Shown: positions 11,689 through 25,044 of the stretch, piece by piece
Layout of the letters: each line of letters begins with the position of its first letter
Numbering within the stretch: position 1 is the stretch's first letter
NCBI GenBank assembly: GCA_902806565.1
Contig: CADCXA010000006.1
Coordinates: 1,116,001 to 1,180,000 of the forward strand
Reading direction: 5' to 3'
Length of the DNA stretch: 64,000 nt
DNA from: Hypoxylon rubiginosum
Taxonomy: Eukaryota; Ascomycota; Sordariomycetes; Xylariales; Hypoxylaceae
Notes under the pieces: generated by a model
Seen by the model: only the letters and a program-made list of their open reading frames with translations
The model's database searches: none
Told to the model about the DNA's origin: nothing
Position numbers and translations under genes: made by a program

Positions 11689-11837
11689 GGAACATCGCAA
11701 CTTGCTCAACAGCCAACGATAAGTAACAATGTGATTCCCACCACGCCAAGCCAAGCTGTCGCTCTCCTGTAACGATCTGTGACATCCCCCATAAATGCCT
11801 ACTGCCTTCAATTTGCCCATATCGGATAATAATTCAA

Positions 11838-12978
11838 TTACCACAGAGCTTCGTGGTCAACCAAGTTCCTTTGCGGTAGAGATTCTGTATAATTCGATTT
11901 CTTCGGAGAGTAGCTAACCACAGGATGCTTGGTGCCCATCCTATTGTACGTGGGGCTGCTTTGGGCCGATGGTAACTCGTAAGGCGGCGCCTGTATTCGC
12001 TCAGGAAGTGCCCTGGAGACCCTGTGGGACGATGCTTGAGACCACGATTGGCCAAGAATCCGTCCTGGAAAGAAGGCCAGTAGGATCAGAGTGGCAAGTA
12101 AAACCATAAGCCCGTCTAGGATGAACAAAAGTGTCTCGGACTGTGCGATCGAGCTATCGTATCCCTCCGCAATCACCACGGTTCGAAAAGCCGTTCGAAC
12201 AACAAGCAGACACGTGGCAAAGGAAAATGCTATATATTGCACGCAAGTCAGCATAACTATCATTCCATAGCTTGTGCTCGCATTTACCCACCAAGCAGGA
12301 ATGTTTTGAACGATCCGCTATTGTATATCCCAGCAAACTTGATGTCCAATGCATGGTGCCGTGTGCGAACAGCAATCGCGAACAGCACAGCATGGCCAAC
12401 AAAAATAGCCAGAGATACAAGTTGGATGGCTAATCCGGTAGTGAGAACATGGATGCCTATGTCTGCCTTGAGAGATGTCAGCTGCGTAGAGAATTTCCAC
12501 AGCCTTCATGACTTACTTTTACTCGGGTGTCTTGCATCGTAGAGACGAGTCCGCCAGCAAGCTCTAGCACGATCGATGCAGCTGTAAGTGCATAAAGGAG
12601 GAGTTGATACCACACTGGCCTCCAGGAGCGAAAGTCATCGCCGTAGACAGTGACAATGTGTGGCATTACCAAGAAAATGGCGCCGCAAATAAAAGCCGGA
12701 CCCAATATAGTTCCAACCAGGAATAGAATGAAATCGGTTCTACCGGTCGGGTTGTCGCGTAAAAGGAATCTGCCGACATATCCTACAACCTCTAATGCGA
12801 GGCCTGTGGTAATGGTTGTAGCGAAGACGGAACTTCTGTATTTGACTCCCAAGCCTAGGGCGAGGGGGATTAGGACAGCGAATAACGCAATGAAGATGAT
12901 ATTTCCAACGAGAGAGGGTTCGTTTGTAAGGAATGCCCGCGAGTAGCGACCTAGAGTGTAATCCGTAGAACTAGTCAT
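11838..12978 (-). CDS. RTA1-like seven-transmembrane protein
   Basis: Three exons fit: 12978-12517, 12466-12371 and 12317-11838, giving about 345 residues. Intron 1 (GTAAGT to CAAG, 50 nt) is firm. Intron 2 is inferred from a frame change and needs a weak GTTCGC donor with a TAG acceptor, so its donor is uncertain. Recognisable RTA1-family segments are GYVGRFLLRDNPTGR, LAGGLVSTMQ, the run ending RTAFRTVVIAEGYDSSIAQS, and LDGLMVLLATLILLAFFPGR. Seven hydrophobic helices are expected, with a polar C-terminal tail from about residue 285. The family includes yeast Rta1, Rsb1 and Pug1, linked to resistance to toxic compounds, sphingoid base movement or porphyrin handling at membranes. The exact substrate cannot be told from sequence. 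Confidence 0.85.
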
Positions 12979-14434
12979 GTTGAACAGCTGGCATTGCTAC
13001 CGATCGAGCAGACTTGAAAAAAAAAAAAAGGGAGGAAAGGATCCGAAGGATGAGATGAGGGGGGGACAACTATTGATATTTAGCTAGATCTAAGAGATAT
13101 ACCAAGAGGGGGGCAAATCTATCTCGCATGGCAGCTTAGGCAGACAGCCTTCACAGCTAGAAAAACAGGTCGGGCGAGCAATGTATGCACCGACCCGAGA
13201 TGGGTTTCTACGTCCATAGCGCACCAGCCTGCTCGATAGACCGCCATCCCTGTAGGGTGCAGATTCGTGTTACCGATGCTGGCCTCTCTGTTGACGGCCT
13301 GCTCTTAGATGTAACAAGAAACGATCGACGTAAGTAGGGCACACCAAGTTGTGACGAGACCTTCCCGAGCGCCCGTCATACTAGGGTACGGCAGCTCTAT
13401 GCTCTGCCTTGTGGGCGGATATCATATTTCGTAGACAAAGCTCGAGAAGAAATCCTCTCGCACGAGAGCAGCGAAACAGCCAATCGGAAATACGACCAAA
13501 GAGTGGTGAGGGAAGAAAGACTTGAGACCCGACCCGAGGCTGTGGTTTAGCCAAGGGTACCTTGTTTAATAGGGGCCAATCACGAGGGTGGTTGCATCGC
13601 AGCGCGGCTAAGGCCAGCACATATATGGGGGCTTTTAGTATTTGCTTGTAGTACATTGTACGTAGCAGGTTTGGAAGTTGAACTGTACGACTTCGCTTCC
13701 CATAGTCGAACACAAGGGCAAAGGTCAGCGCGACTGGCCTGGGCCAATTCGGGCGTTTCCGATAAGAGAGTGCTAGTAATTGTTCGCAACGTTTGGTGGA
13801 ATGAGAAAAGCAGAAATAGATGATGCTAGATTAGACATTTATCACGGGTCGACAAGCAGTAGATCGACCAGCCGGCCACCAACTTGGAATAGTAGATACT
13901 CGAAGGCAGCCATAATGTAGATTAATAGAGTGCGTATACACGATACATCTAGCCGACAGTGGTCGTGTTCGAATAAGATAGCGACAGCGGGCCATATACA
14001 TACACCTGTGGGTTGTAGCCTCGATGGTTGTGAGTGTTGGCTGGAGGTTCTGGAGGTTGAACAATGCGGCCAGTTATGCAACCCGAATGTAGATCCCTTA
14101 ACTGATCCCCTCCATAATCGAATTTTATTGGCTCAAACACCTTAGGCCCTGGTACGGACTGTACGGACTGTCTGACTGTACGGAGTAACGAAGCGGGAAG
14201 ATCCACAGTAAAAAAAGCTCGAGCCACTCCTGAATCTTTATCTCCATACCCATACCTCTGAAGGTACCTCTTTGGGCTTAGGAGGCTGTACACCTGAAGT
14301 AATGACGTACTTCACCTTCACGTCTCAATGGCATCAGAGAATCAGAAAACCCAGAAACTATGGAACTATGGAACTAAACAGGCCAAACTCAACCATGTAC
14401 ACCAAACACTGAGCTCCTGAGGTTATATCTAGCA
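12979..14434. other. Intergenic between RTA1-like and lipase genes
   Basis: The two genes point away from each other, so this 1.45 kb holds both promoters. A purine-rich A/G tract lies near 13018-13070. Short open frames here have no recognisable content. Confidence 0.5.
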
Positions 14435-15567
14435 ATGAGTCTGCACCGATGTGCTACGAGCCGTCGTCCCAGATTACCTAGATGCGTAGTGCTCCGTCAC
14501 TCGTTATGTGGCGCCCGTAGCCCCTTGGTTTGGAGCGCCGAACAGCTGCGGTCCAGGAGTCTAAGGAGTTATTCGTCGAACCACGAAAACGATCCTAGAT
14601 TGAAAGATCTCGGGAGGCAGATTCGTAATGATTACGCCTCTATCAGAGACCATTATGGTGCGACTCACCCCTCAGCAGGTTGTCCTAATGATAAAAACTG
14701 ACACGGCTAGTAGCTACCCCGAAATACCCAATTGTTCTTGCGCATGGGCTGTTAGGTTTCGCCGAACTTCGTTTGGCTGGAGGATGGCTTCCAGCTATTC
14801 ATTACTGGCGGGGAATTACGGATGCCCTCAAGGCTAATGGCATTGAAGTCATAACGGCAGCGGTACCGCCCTCAGGGAGTATCGAGCAGAGGGCTGAGCG
14901 ACTCGCCCGTGGCATCTCCGAAGTTGCGGGGGATAAAAGCGTTAACATTATCGCTCACTCTATGGGCGGACTCGACACCAGATACATGATATCGCATCTA
15001 CAGCCTAAGAATGTGGATGTGCGCTCCTTGGTCACTGTCGCATCTCCGCATCGTGGGAGTGCCTTTGCAGATTATCTTTTCAAAGAGATTGGCACAGACC
15101 GGCTTCCCAGCATATATAAATTCGTTGAGGGCATAGGCATGGACACCGGTGCCTTTGAGCAACTAACTCGGAGCTACATGGCCGAGAAATTTAACCCGCA
15201 GACCCCAGACGATCCTAATGTTCGTTATTTCTCCTACGGGGCCATGGTAGACCAACCTCCGCTGTTTTCGCCGTTTCGCCACTCGCACGGGATTATATCC
15301 GATGAAGAGGGCCCCAACGATGGCCTTGTCAGCGTAGCGAGCTCTAAATGGGGTTCGTATAAAGGAACTCTAGTCGGCGTAAACCACCTGGACTTGATCA
15401 ACTGGACGAATCGTCTAAGATGGACCTTACGGAAGTGGATGGGCCAAGGGCCCAAGTAAGTCTTAAAGTCACCCTCTTACTTGTACGCGCGCTAATCGCT
15501 AAACAGCTTCAACGCCATCGCTTTCTATCTTGATATTGCTGATATGCTTGCTAAGGAAGACCTGTAA
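14435..15567 (+). CDS. Alpha/beta-hydrolase lipase with probable mitochondrial-type N-terminus
   Basis: Exons 14435-14657, 14714-15455 and 15507-15567 join in phase. The last intron (GTAAGT to ACAG) replaces an immediate stop with the tail FNAIAFYLDIADMLAKEDL, which fits the fungal family. The protein is about 341 residues. The first about 50 residues are Arg/Ser-rich with few acids, like a mitochondrial presequence. YPIVLAHGLLGF carries the oxyanion-hole HG. IIAHSMGGLDTRY is the nucleophile elbow with the catalytic Ser. NDGLVSVASSKWG gives the likely Asp, and GVNHLDLINW the likely His. This is the triacylglycerol lipase type (bacterial Lip-like, lipase class 2). It hydrolyses acyl esters, probably in the cell and not secreted, as no signal peptide is seen. 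Confidence 0.88.
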
Positions 15568-18500
15568 CTTTGAAATTTAGAAAAAGGTCCTCAGGCATAA
15601 AACGTATCGGGGCTTACCTATTCCCATAAACATCTAGTGAATATCTACCTACCCGAGTACTAACCCGATAACTTCTCATAATATACATAGTATATACCTA
15701 TGCATGTATATATTCGAACAACAGTTGCCTTAAACTCTGATTGCACTTTATTCAATTATTATTCAACCGTTTATATTACTCTTAACTACTGCTTACCTGG
15801 TATTGAACTCGACGAACGCTGAAAGCCGCTAGGCTACCAAGCAAGAGTTTGGCAATCGTTGATCGAGCTCATGAACTAATCAAGTTGAGTCACAGCCTAG
15901 CTAAATCATTCTCGGAGCCTGTTCTGTCCCTTAAGCTCTGGATGGATTTTTAACCACCCTCATCTTCTTCACTTCTACTTTTACTTTCATTCTCACACCA
16001 GATGGACCGAATCATGCATGTCACCTTAAGTAGCGGTGGGAGCCTGACTAGTCCAGTTATGCCAGACATTCGCAGTGCCATCGTAGGCTGAAAGAGCCTA
16101 CAGTACATGCGAATTGGAATACCTCCCTTCTCCGATCCGCCTCTTGAGCCGTAGTTGACGGACGTGGGAATTTACCGTGCTGGAGTGGAAAGTTCTGCAT
16201 CATCGGGACTTCATTATTACTTCATGCGGTATCAATTCTGCGTACCAATTGGCAATATTCACGTTACGATACTCACCCTGGAGATATATCGACACGCCTT
16301 TGGCAAGTATTCACCACAGTTCACATCTAAGCTGGACGCAGCTAAATCCGCCATAGGTTGGTCAGCCTTGACAGTCTGGCAAAATCTCCAAACTTTCGTA
16401 GATAAACTCACACCACGAAGGTCATCATGGGTTGGTCAGACCTAGACCCGATCACCCACGATCAGTGGCTACCGCCCACCAATAGCAAATAAGAATTAGA
16501 CGAAGCCCAGGGCAGCAATAAAGTTATCGAAGTCGACGATGATTATGGATTATTGCCTGGCCCCTCCGAATAAAATAATGAGATCGATCTACGGCGGACC
16601 CGCTCGACTCGATCGTCGACATATAATGCTTGGCCATAGGCATATTCAGCTGGCTTTAAAGTATATTCGTACATGGAACATCAAGTACTGTAGATACCTC
16701 TGCGCACTCGTAAAACCGCAGCGCAACGAGGAGTTCCGTCTCTTTGAAGGTCTGCGCCGGGGGCCATCGTACCTCAAGGCCAAATACTCGATACCTATGT
16801 ACCACACAATCGTTAAGGTCAGCTTCGGTTTCTGCTCTTATCGACCTGACGGCACTACTATACTGAGCTAGACGCCAATACGAAGTGGAAAGGCGTCCTA
16901 GACTACGACTCGAACTCAACGCCACCAGAAATTCGCCAACGAAATATGGCCCCCTAGAAACCATCCTTGGCTTCACACCCAAATCTCATGGGACCTCCCA
17001 TCTATATTGACGTCACGACGTAACATCATTAGCGGCCATGACGGCGAAGTTAGTTAAATCAATCAGAAGTATTATGAACCCTTATTCCATTATTATAATT
17101 CGTAATCGCCTTCTATCACCCTGCTTTCAGATTTGAAACTATAGAAGAGCAACTCGAGCTACATTAACCAGAGATTTGCGCGACCCGATATAATGAGCAC
17201 AATGAGGATCTGATGTTATGTAGTTATATTATTAAGTAACCTGCCAGATACTTTCAAGTCAACAGAATGGAAGCTCAAAGAACGGAGCACTTTACCGATC
17301 TATGATGATCAGGACGGTACCGTTGTCCAGCTACTCAGATAGTCATGGAACCAGTGGTTAACGATACGGGCCGATGGGAACCATATTACCTTGAGTATTC
17401 GGTAAAGACGTTGGTCGACCATGATGAGGGTTGCTCTTGTACATTAGGTAATGACTGACACAGCAGGTAAATAGGGAATTTTTATTATGTTCTTTCTTCC
17501 GCTCCTTTTCATGCTCCCGTCTCACCTATTCGACTCTGATTTTAAGACTAAACGTGTGGCTACTTGCTCTACTACGAACGCCCTGGAGACTTCGCCTTAT
17601 TGTATCCACCAAGATTCGAATCCTATCATTCTTCAAAGGTGAAGAGTATGTTATATGGAACGTATAAGGGGAGGGGGGATAATAATAAATGAAGAGCGCT
17701 GCTTATACCAGTCAGTTTTAGGATAACCAGGAAGCAAGGAAGGTCAGACACCACGAGAACGTTGCTTATGTGCTTACTCCTAGTATCGAAGAGGTTGATG
17801 AAGTGATTTGAGACGTGGACTTGCCGACTTTCCAATAGATTTAGGGAGGGGAATCTTGTATTGGCAATCACTGTTCATTAGGAGAGCGAGAATGTCATTT
17901 TTTCCAAGTACGCATATCCATATATTCTGATTACCATGTAAGCATGCCCACACCCATCCAACTAAGAAGTAGGAAGCCTCATCTCCTATCCAGCCTTCTA
18001 TTCGGGTCCCACGGTTCATCGATGATGCTCCATAACCATCCCGCGTACGGTCTTCTCGGCAAGACCAGTTTACGTCGCAGTGTGCCTCCTTTAAGTAACC
18101 CTGTACCAATGCAAGGCGAATAGTTTTTAAGCCATGCGGTTGAGCTTTTGTGAAGTGGACTACGGAGATAGGTATAAGGGTCGTACATATCGGATTGGGT
18201 AGAATGCGAATTTCTACGGCAAATAATAGCGAGTGACTCTCCTTCATGTGATTGCTACGTTCATCATCACCATGGCTCAGGGGTTAGTTCTAAATAGAGA
18301 AGCAGAAGCAATATACCTGTGACGTAACTCCACCCGACCGACAGTAATGTATTCCCGACGAGCCTCCCTTCTCCTTTTTTAGAGACTCGGTGACGATAAG
18401 TCGAATCATATCGTATTGTACCGGGTCCTAATAGTTACAGACACGAATATACTTACCTCTCTATGACATACCTAAAAGCAAACATGAATTGTATGTCATA

Positions 18501-19532
18501 TCTTGCTCCCTATAGCTGAAATAGGAAGCAGCTCGGTCCATTTAAGCTATACAATGCCGCCGCATATATTAATCAACGGCTGGTTGTAGCCGTTTGCCAC
18601 CTCCGCTTTCTTGAACAAATGTAGGTATCTTGAAACAGGAAGGAAAATAAAAGGGGGTGGAGAAACCATTATATTCGAAACACACTCACCATTTTGGCAG
18701 CGGTGTTTTACGTACTACCAAGGACGGCGGCTCCGAACAATTGCTAGATAGGACTGATATTTGCGTAGGATTTCGGGCTGGCTCGATAGGCGCAACCCGC
18801 AAACAAATAGGTTATTAGCGACCCGAAGATATGCGGCGAAGCCGAGCCCGTCCCAGTGATACCACACTCGGTGCGGGAGGACCCGGCCTTTTAGGGTCCC
18901 AAGCTGCTGGCAAACGAGCCATTTCATGCAGCAGACTTGATAGGGCCGATTTTCACTCTGGATTTCTCGGGAAGTAGGGCTACCCCTCGTAGGAAAGTTA
19001 CGGAATCAAGGGGGATGACGGTGGAGGAAGAGCTCGAAACGCCCAGTTGTGTACGGACGCCCTGATGAGTAATGGGGTGAAAAATACGACTGTTAGGGGT
19101 TCTCCAAAAGACTCAAGAGGCTCAAATTCGAACAGGCAACATTCCGTTACGTGGGAAGCATACAACATGATATTTGGTGCACTTATATGTGCAAGGGTAG
19201 CACACACACACACTTTGCTTGCTTGCTTCATTCAAGGGCCATCACTCGCGGAGCATGCAGCACTTCATCTACAAGGCATAACCCCACACCCCGTGTTCGT
19301 GGCGAGTGTGACTTTGCTGCATGCATATTCTCCCTAGTGACCTACCTAACAGAGATAAGCAGCCCGTTCCAGAACGCAAGCAGCCACGGCACCAGGGGTG
19401 AGCATCATACATGCAACACACCCGATGGTATGGTAAATCTGGTGCTGTCAAGTCACTTCCTCGAGGTGGGTATGGCGGGGCTTGAATAGCCTCAATCATA
19501 ATTCCAGCATGAGAAGACGGGTAGATAGGCCA

Positions 19533-19556
19533 GGTAGGTAGGTAGGTAGGTAGGTA
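19533..19556. repeat. Microsatellite (GGTA)6
   Basis: Six perfect GGTA units. Confidence 0.95.
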
Positions 19557-20619
19557 CTCCTTTTGGATGTTTCGTAAGCGGGAAGACGCAAGCAATATCC
19601 TTCTTGCATCTCGACTCGACTTCTCCGCGGGCTGGTTGGAAGGCAGGCAGGCAGACGAGCAGGCGGCTATGCCGTGGATACTGGAAGCCTACAAGAAAAA
19701 AAATCCACGTCTCGACATCGGCTCCCCCCCCACTGGTCGACGTGAGAGCAAAAGGTGGATGAACAGGGCGCATATGGCCGGTCTCCAAGCACCAGCCCGA
19801 GGTCTATGCTAAAAGAGATAAACCACGCCGGTTGAAATTAGTTATCGTTCGAATATTGCTGTGGCCTTTCCAATTCTGAGCGTGTGCTATTGCTATTATG
19901 TGCCGTATATGCCGTGGTTAATACATATAATACGGGTGGCTGGAATGTGACCAGTCACCGTCGCGCGGTATTGGGACACCCCTTAGCCTTGTACTACCAT
20001 CTCTGCTGTCTTTCAATTCTTTCTCCATCACCTGTATGCAGGCCACGTGGCTGCTAGAGCTTTATCATGAGCTTAAGACTTGTATGACTTGGGCATCACT
20101 TATTAGGGACCTATGCAAGTATGTTAGCTTACTGAGAGCCAGCAGCCGTCATTGACGCTGAACGCGCGCGGGCGGCAGCTACATTTCCCTTCTAGATTAT
20201 TTAATATCCATCACATCATAATTGCGAGAGAGCGGGTCTTGCAGAGACATGATCATTCTGCACTGAGGTACTCGGTGTGAGCATATGTATGTGGTCCGAA
20301 TGAGAAATATGAGCTCCAGCAAAATTATTCCGAGGCGCAAGTTTAGCAACTTGATCGAAGCTTCATGCTATGTCCCATGTCCTTGTTCGTCAGGAGGTTC
20401 AAGCGTTCGGTGCGCTAGCCCGGTATGCCGAGATTTATCAAGCCTCAGCTGTCGGAGCGGTTCCAGTGCGTATATTAAGAGTGCGTGAGTTCTGAGATAT
20501 GATATATTAACCTCAAGCGAGCGCTGCCCCTCGGGCCCTCCGCTTACATACCTCCTAGGCACATGCGTATGCGCGCCACCAAACATGTCGGTCGCATGCT
20601 TCTCTATGAACATAGGAGG

Positions 20620-20637
20620 TAGGTAGGTACCTACCTA
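20620..20637. repeat. Perfect 18-bp palindrome built on GGTACC
   Basis: TAGGTAGGTACCTACCTA, fully self-complementary; one of several GGTACC-centred palindromes dispersed through the window. Confidence 0.95.
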
Positions 20638-22816
20638 TGTAAGAAGTAAGAAGTAAGAAGGCAATGAAGTGAGGCTACCTAGTGCTACGTTAGTAAGGGT
20701 GTTAAATCTAACAAATCAGCAAGCTGAAAAGACCTACGAGTCCTCGTCGTAATCACCGAGGTGTGATGCGAAAACTGATCGTATACCGTACCCATATAAC
20801 ATGCTTAGATTGTAAGCTTATTGTTCTTGGTTACCTTGTATGGCTCCAGTGACTAGACCTAGCCGTGGCGGGCCGCAGCGATGCTTGCTAGTTGTGCGAC
20901 TCAAGGGGAAGCGAACTGTCGATTGAAGGGGTATCTTCAAGATGCGCCGGAATGAGGCGCCTCGCTGGAGTTTCTTATCTCGTTAGTCCTCTACACGCAG
21001 GCGGACCACGATAGTACACGCATTATTCTCTAAACACCTACTGTGGGGTCATGCGCCGTCGCCGCTCACGCGGAGGGTCGTCCAAGAGGCTCTTAAGGTG
21101 AGCCGGCATGGACAAGGTGGAAGTACGAGGTTCGCCGGTGATTTTACCCCGGTTAATACACAGTCCAAGCATCTCCGATCCAACCTGGGGCCACCTGGCC
21201 GCTAGACGCGGAGAGATCGCCGATGCTTTGCGGATTCGCCAATTCCAATCCCAATTGCACGCACAGGTTGGTACTATTATGCATGATAATATATCACTAG
21301 AACGGACAAGAACAGACAAGAACGGATAGGATTGTCCATTGAGCGGCGGCAAACCCTTCCGGCTCACTATCCCAAGGGACTTACCTGTTGCTCGGCGCCC
21401 AAATGGCTTCGGGGATGTTGTCAATGTGAATACGAGGGCTCTCATGATTTAGCTCCGTCCAATGGGCATACGGGGGCGTACGGGTTGTACTCGGCCTTAT
21501 TTAATGGTTCAGGTACTAATGGTCGCCTTCATTAGCTTTAGGCAACGGCCATAGGATCTCCCTCCATAATAGTTAACAGTTTCAAGGATTGTAATATCCT
21601 TTGGACGAGTTGCTTGGACGCTTGAAGAAACAAATACATACGTTAATCGGACTAATAGCACTCAATCGGCCAGTTGCAGGAATGTGAGATCAAATCGTAT
21701 GAGTGATCGACAGCTGACACCCAACTTTTGCTGCTAGGTCCAAAGTTGGATGCGCTTCGCATCCCTAGGTAGGGCATGATGTGCGCAAGCTGTTACCGCG
21801 GTGCGGCGGTCTGTTCCTGTCGCGTCGAATCTTTCGCTGCTCTTCTGGTTTCATGAACAGAAGGGGAAAGAGAAAAAACTAGACTTTTAGGCGAAATTAA
21901 GCCAGGACGAGGTCTAGAGGTATCTGTTCACCTATCACGGCCCTAGAATGACAAACTGTTAGACTATAGACTTGTGTCGGGAGAGGCGCAAAGTCGTATA
22001 CTAGCACTTGTGGTCTTACAATCCTTTCCCGCTTGTCACCTCATTCACCCGAAACGCCCCCAGGGTCTAGAACGCTCTATGGGGTCTGGCTGCATAATCC
22101 ATGCAAGCCATTCTAGCCATAGATGCAAGCTTGTCTAGAAGGGACGACGGGGTTACAAATTACCTTGACTGTATGTCTGGGCAGGAGACTCCACCGTTCC
22201 TTTGTGTGCTGTGTGCCCATCGGTAGACTCTGTGCAAGGCAAACTTCGGTGTCTGCAAAGGTACCAATTTGTGGGCTGGAGAGGGGCGACAAGTCCGCTG
22301 AGTTGCAGTGATCGTATGCCTGTATCGCCCTGATCTGAGAAATTAGATGATTTTCTGTACATCGGAGAATTAGGTACTTACTTTTGCGGTGTAAATTGCC
22401 ATCTCCTACAGTGGCAGGCCCTGTCCTGCGGTCTCCGGACGCTGTAGGAGTGAGTGAGATGAGCTGTTGGCTGCTCTGCCTCCTGTACTGTATTGTACCT
22501 AGGTAGTAGGTAGGCGAAGTGGGCGTGTCTGTAAGGCCACTCACTGCCACCCACACAACCCTTTTGGGGGGTTGGCTTGTCCTCCGTCCTCCTTGAAAGC
22601 CTCCCCTCGATAACGTCAAGACAAAGGCTGCATCCCGTTCGCGTTGCAACACTCAGGATCACTCGCGACAAAGATTGGTCGTCCCATTGTCGGTGTTCAG
22701 CCCAGAACATGGTCTGATCCCCATAGAGACAAAGATAGACTCGTCGGCCGTCCTAAGTTTCGACTAAATACCGCTGGATCTCAGAGCCTGCTCCAGGAAG
22801 CCTTGATACTCGCCTA

Positions 22817-23359
22817 ATGCTCAAGGCTTCAATGGGTATCGTTTCAAGCACAGCCGGACACGGGGATGGGAACAACGGCAAGAGCAAAGATCAAAAAGTC
22901 CCACCGGTCGGCGACCAACCGGAGGATGTCGGCCATTCTCAGACACTCTGGATCCTAATTTTCCGAGGTTATCCTCGCGATATCCAGAGCACCCGAGTCA
23001 CCGAACTGTATATCGTCTTCGATGATAACGAGAACAGGAACCTCACCATTCGAATCAAGGGCCAGCATCCGAGTTTTAGTGTGGAAGAGGTGTGGAATCA
23101 ACCTCATCCCCGAACGAAGCCGCACTTCTATCGACGACTCGCGATAGCGACGGTTGAAACCACTTCGGAGCTGGATATGCAGCTGCGCGACGCCATCTTG
23201 GGTACCCATGTGAACAATACCGAGTCGGACTGGACATGCCAGAGCTGGGTTGGTGATGTTTTGACGACGCTGCAGGATGCAAAATTCATAACTGTCGAGG
23301 AAGGCGACAATGCTCTGAACGGAATGGTTAACTATATCGCCCGGGCCCCATGGCAATAG
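22817..23359 (+). CDS. Small conserved-looking fungal protein of unknown function (180 aa)
   Basis: Single exon. Two in-frame starts are possible: ATG 22817 (MLKASMGIVSS) or, five codons on, MGIVSS. After a polar N-terminal about 40 residues the protein becomes a compact alternating pattern: TLWILIFRGYP, TELYIVFDDN, then HFYRRLAIATVETTSELD, and ESDWTCQSWVGDVLTTLQ near the C-terminus, followed by NALNGMVNYIARAPW. The DWTCQxWVxDxLxxL block recalls uncharacterised fungal proteins, often found near secondary-metabolism or accessory loci, but I cannot name a family. No signal peptide or membrane helix. Codon use and the well-formed hydrophobic pattern argue for a real gene. Confidence 0.7.
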   Translation: MLKASMGIVSSTAGHGDGNNGKSKDQKVPPVGDQPEDVGHSQTLWILIFRGYPRDIQSTRVTELYIVFDDNENRNLTIRIKGQHPSFSVEEVWNQPHPRTKPHFYRRLAIATVETTSELDMQLRDAILGTHVNNTESDWTCQSWVGDVLTTLQDAKFITVEEGDNALNGMVNYIARAPWQ

Positions 23360-24573
23360 TGACGCCGGTGATACGCGACGCCAGTTCCTACTTCTCAGCG
23401 AACACCGAGATGTTCCCCCTGTTGGGAGAGTTGAGCGAGAGTGTTGAAGAAGCAGGGGCTAGTTGGTCTGGGCCAGCGGGCTAATGGCTGATGGCCCGAC
23501 TTGATGGGAATTAGGTACTGGATGCCGTTCCAACGTTCGCGACCAGTTCGGTATTGCTGATGATGATGAGATCGAAGTGTATGCCTCAGGAACGAAGTTG
23601 GAACTGGTGGTTTATGGCTCCCGGCTTGCGATAATAATGGTTACCCTGGCGTCTTGGTCGTTTGCGCGCCTGATGGCATCTACTCGGCTCACCGACTGAT
23701 TGGCCGCTGGTTCTGGATGGAAAGGAAATCGCTCTTCGTACATATGGTGCCCGGGATTTTTCTTACGTGTCACTCTTGAAGCAGAGGGATCGAGTAGCTC
23801 TCGATAGGGGGAGGACGTCATAATGATGTGGGGAGTCCCACAGACGTCACTCGGCGATTCTTGTTGGGTTCCTGGGGTGGTGCACAGGCCGGCTTCGAAT
23901 CATATCATGTTTGCATTCCGATGGGATAGGGGGGTTGGCGACATACATAGGAATATACCCCGACCGCATATCCGTAGAACAAAGCAAAGGCGTTAAAGGA
24001 AAGCATACATTCTGGACCGGCAACTAGCGGAGCGTATCTGTCGTTTTGTCTCATACACGGTTTGGGAACTCGTCTGTACGATATGACATGAACACGATGT
24101 CTCGCTCGCTCGGTTCTTCCAGTGGCATATAATGGAGATGGGTGAAGCCACGGCCATGACCTCGCTACGTCGAACCTAGGATATGGGTATAGGTAATCCG
24201 GACCGAGGAGGGCTCCGACGCGGCCTCGGGCGGAGGGTCTCTCTTATGAAGTCATCCTGTTTAAACCAGCGGTCAGAAGCAGACAACATGGTCGGTTCTC
24301 CATAGAAACAGGCTCAGTCGGCAGCTCGAGGATACCAACCGAAGTTATGTTCCCGGCGAGCAGTGATGAGTATTAAGGATCTTGAAGACAGCCGTCTCAC
24401 ACTCGTCGGAGTGCGAATGGGAAGGAAAATCCGCTCTCAGAAGATGGGAGGGGCCCGCTCCTGAAGTGAATGTGCACCGTCAACATGATGTCAGGCCAGA
24501 GCGAAGGCTGTGGAAACTCGACGGGTTTCCTTTCATAATGTATACGAATGTATAAAACATGTTAGGCATCTAT

Positions 24574-24630
24574 ATAGGTTAGGTATAGGCATAGGTATGG
24601 GCATAGGTATAGGCATATGAATAGGTAGGA
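24574..24630. repeat. Degenerate hexamer repeat (ATAGGT/ATAGGC)n
   Basis: Tandem run of ATAGGT, ATAGGC and variant hexamers, intergenic. Confidence 0.75.
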
Positions 24631-25010
24631 ATAATAATTATGAGATTCAATCTAAAGGACCTAGCTGAACAATCCTGCCTTGGACACGGAACTTGGAAAA
24701 TTGAGGGATGATGTCGTGTGCGTGTGAGCTGGCATGCAGTAATCAGAAGAAGGAGATCGTCGGATTCTTGTATCGGGGTGATTTGCCTTGTTAAGACTAC
24801 TAGCTATCATAAGTCACAATCCCTAACGTAGCCTGCGTGACCTAAGCCGATAGCGATAGCATACCTAGAAGCTGAATAGAAGGGACATAACGTAAGCGTA
24901 CCCTCCCGCATCTGCATCCAGCCGCAAGTTCTAAAAACCCACTGCCGCAATGACCCGGATTAGCCTAACTTGGCAGCTTCCGTCCAGAGGCCACCATCGC
25001 CGCTTCTAAG

Positions 25011-25044
25011 CTCCAATCAGATCTCCAATCAGATCTCCAATCAG
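25011..25044. repeat. 12-bp tandem repeat CTCCAATCAGAT
   Basis: Nearly three perfect copies of CTCCAATCAGAT. Each contains a CCAAT core, the binding sequence of the fungal CCAAT-binding (HAP) complex. It lies about 200 bp upstream of the KEX1 start codon. Confidence 0.9.

Larger units (their letters stand above)
15568..22816. other. 7.2-kb gene desert with short repeats
   Basis: No open frame here carries a domain I recognise. The densest candidates are overlapping frames on both strands at 16539-16982, and a 155-codon minus frame at 17780-18247, none convincing. Repeats include (GGTA)6 at 19533-19556 and the palindrome at 20620-20637. I see no intact transposase or reverse-transcriptase motif. 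It may hold decayed mobile DNA or non-coding transcripts. Confidence 0.45.

Noticed and set aside
15795..15845. Minus-strand sequence resembling part of a tRNA-Glu (GCGGCTTTCA, GTTCAATAC)
   Set aside because: Acceptor and anticodon stems do not pair; at most a decayed tRNA-derived fragment.
17780..18247. Minus-strand 155-codon frame
   Set aside because: No recognisable motif, many Cys/Trp/Ile in an unstructured order; treated as chance.
22113..22652. Minus-strand 179-codon frame
   Set aside because: No domain, no hydrophobic pattern, and overlapped by another frame of similar length; likely chance.
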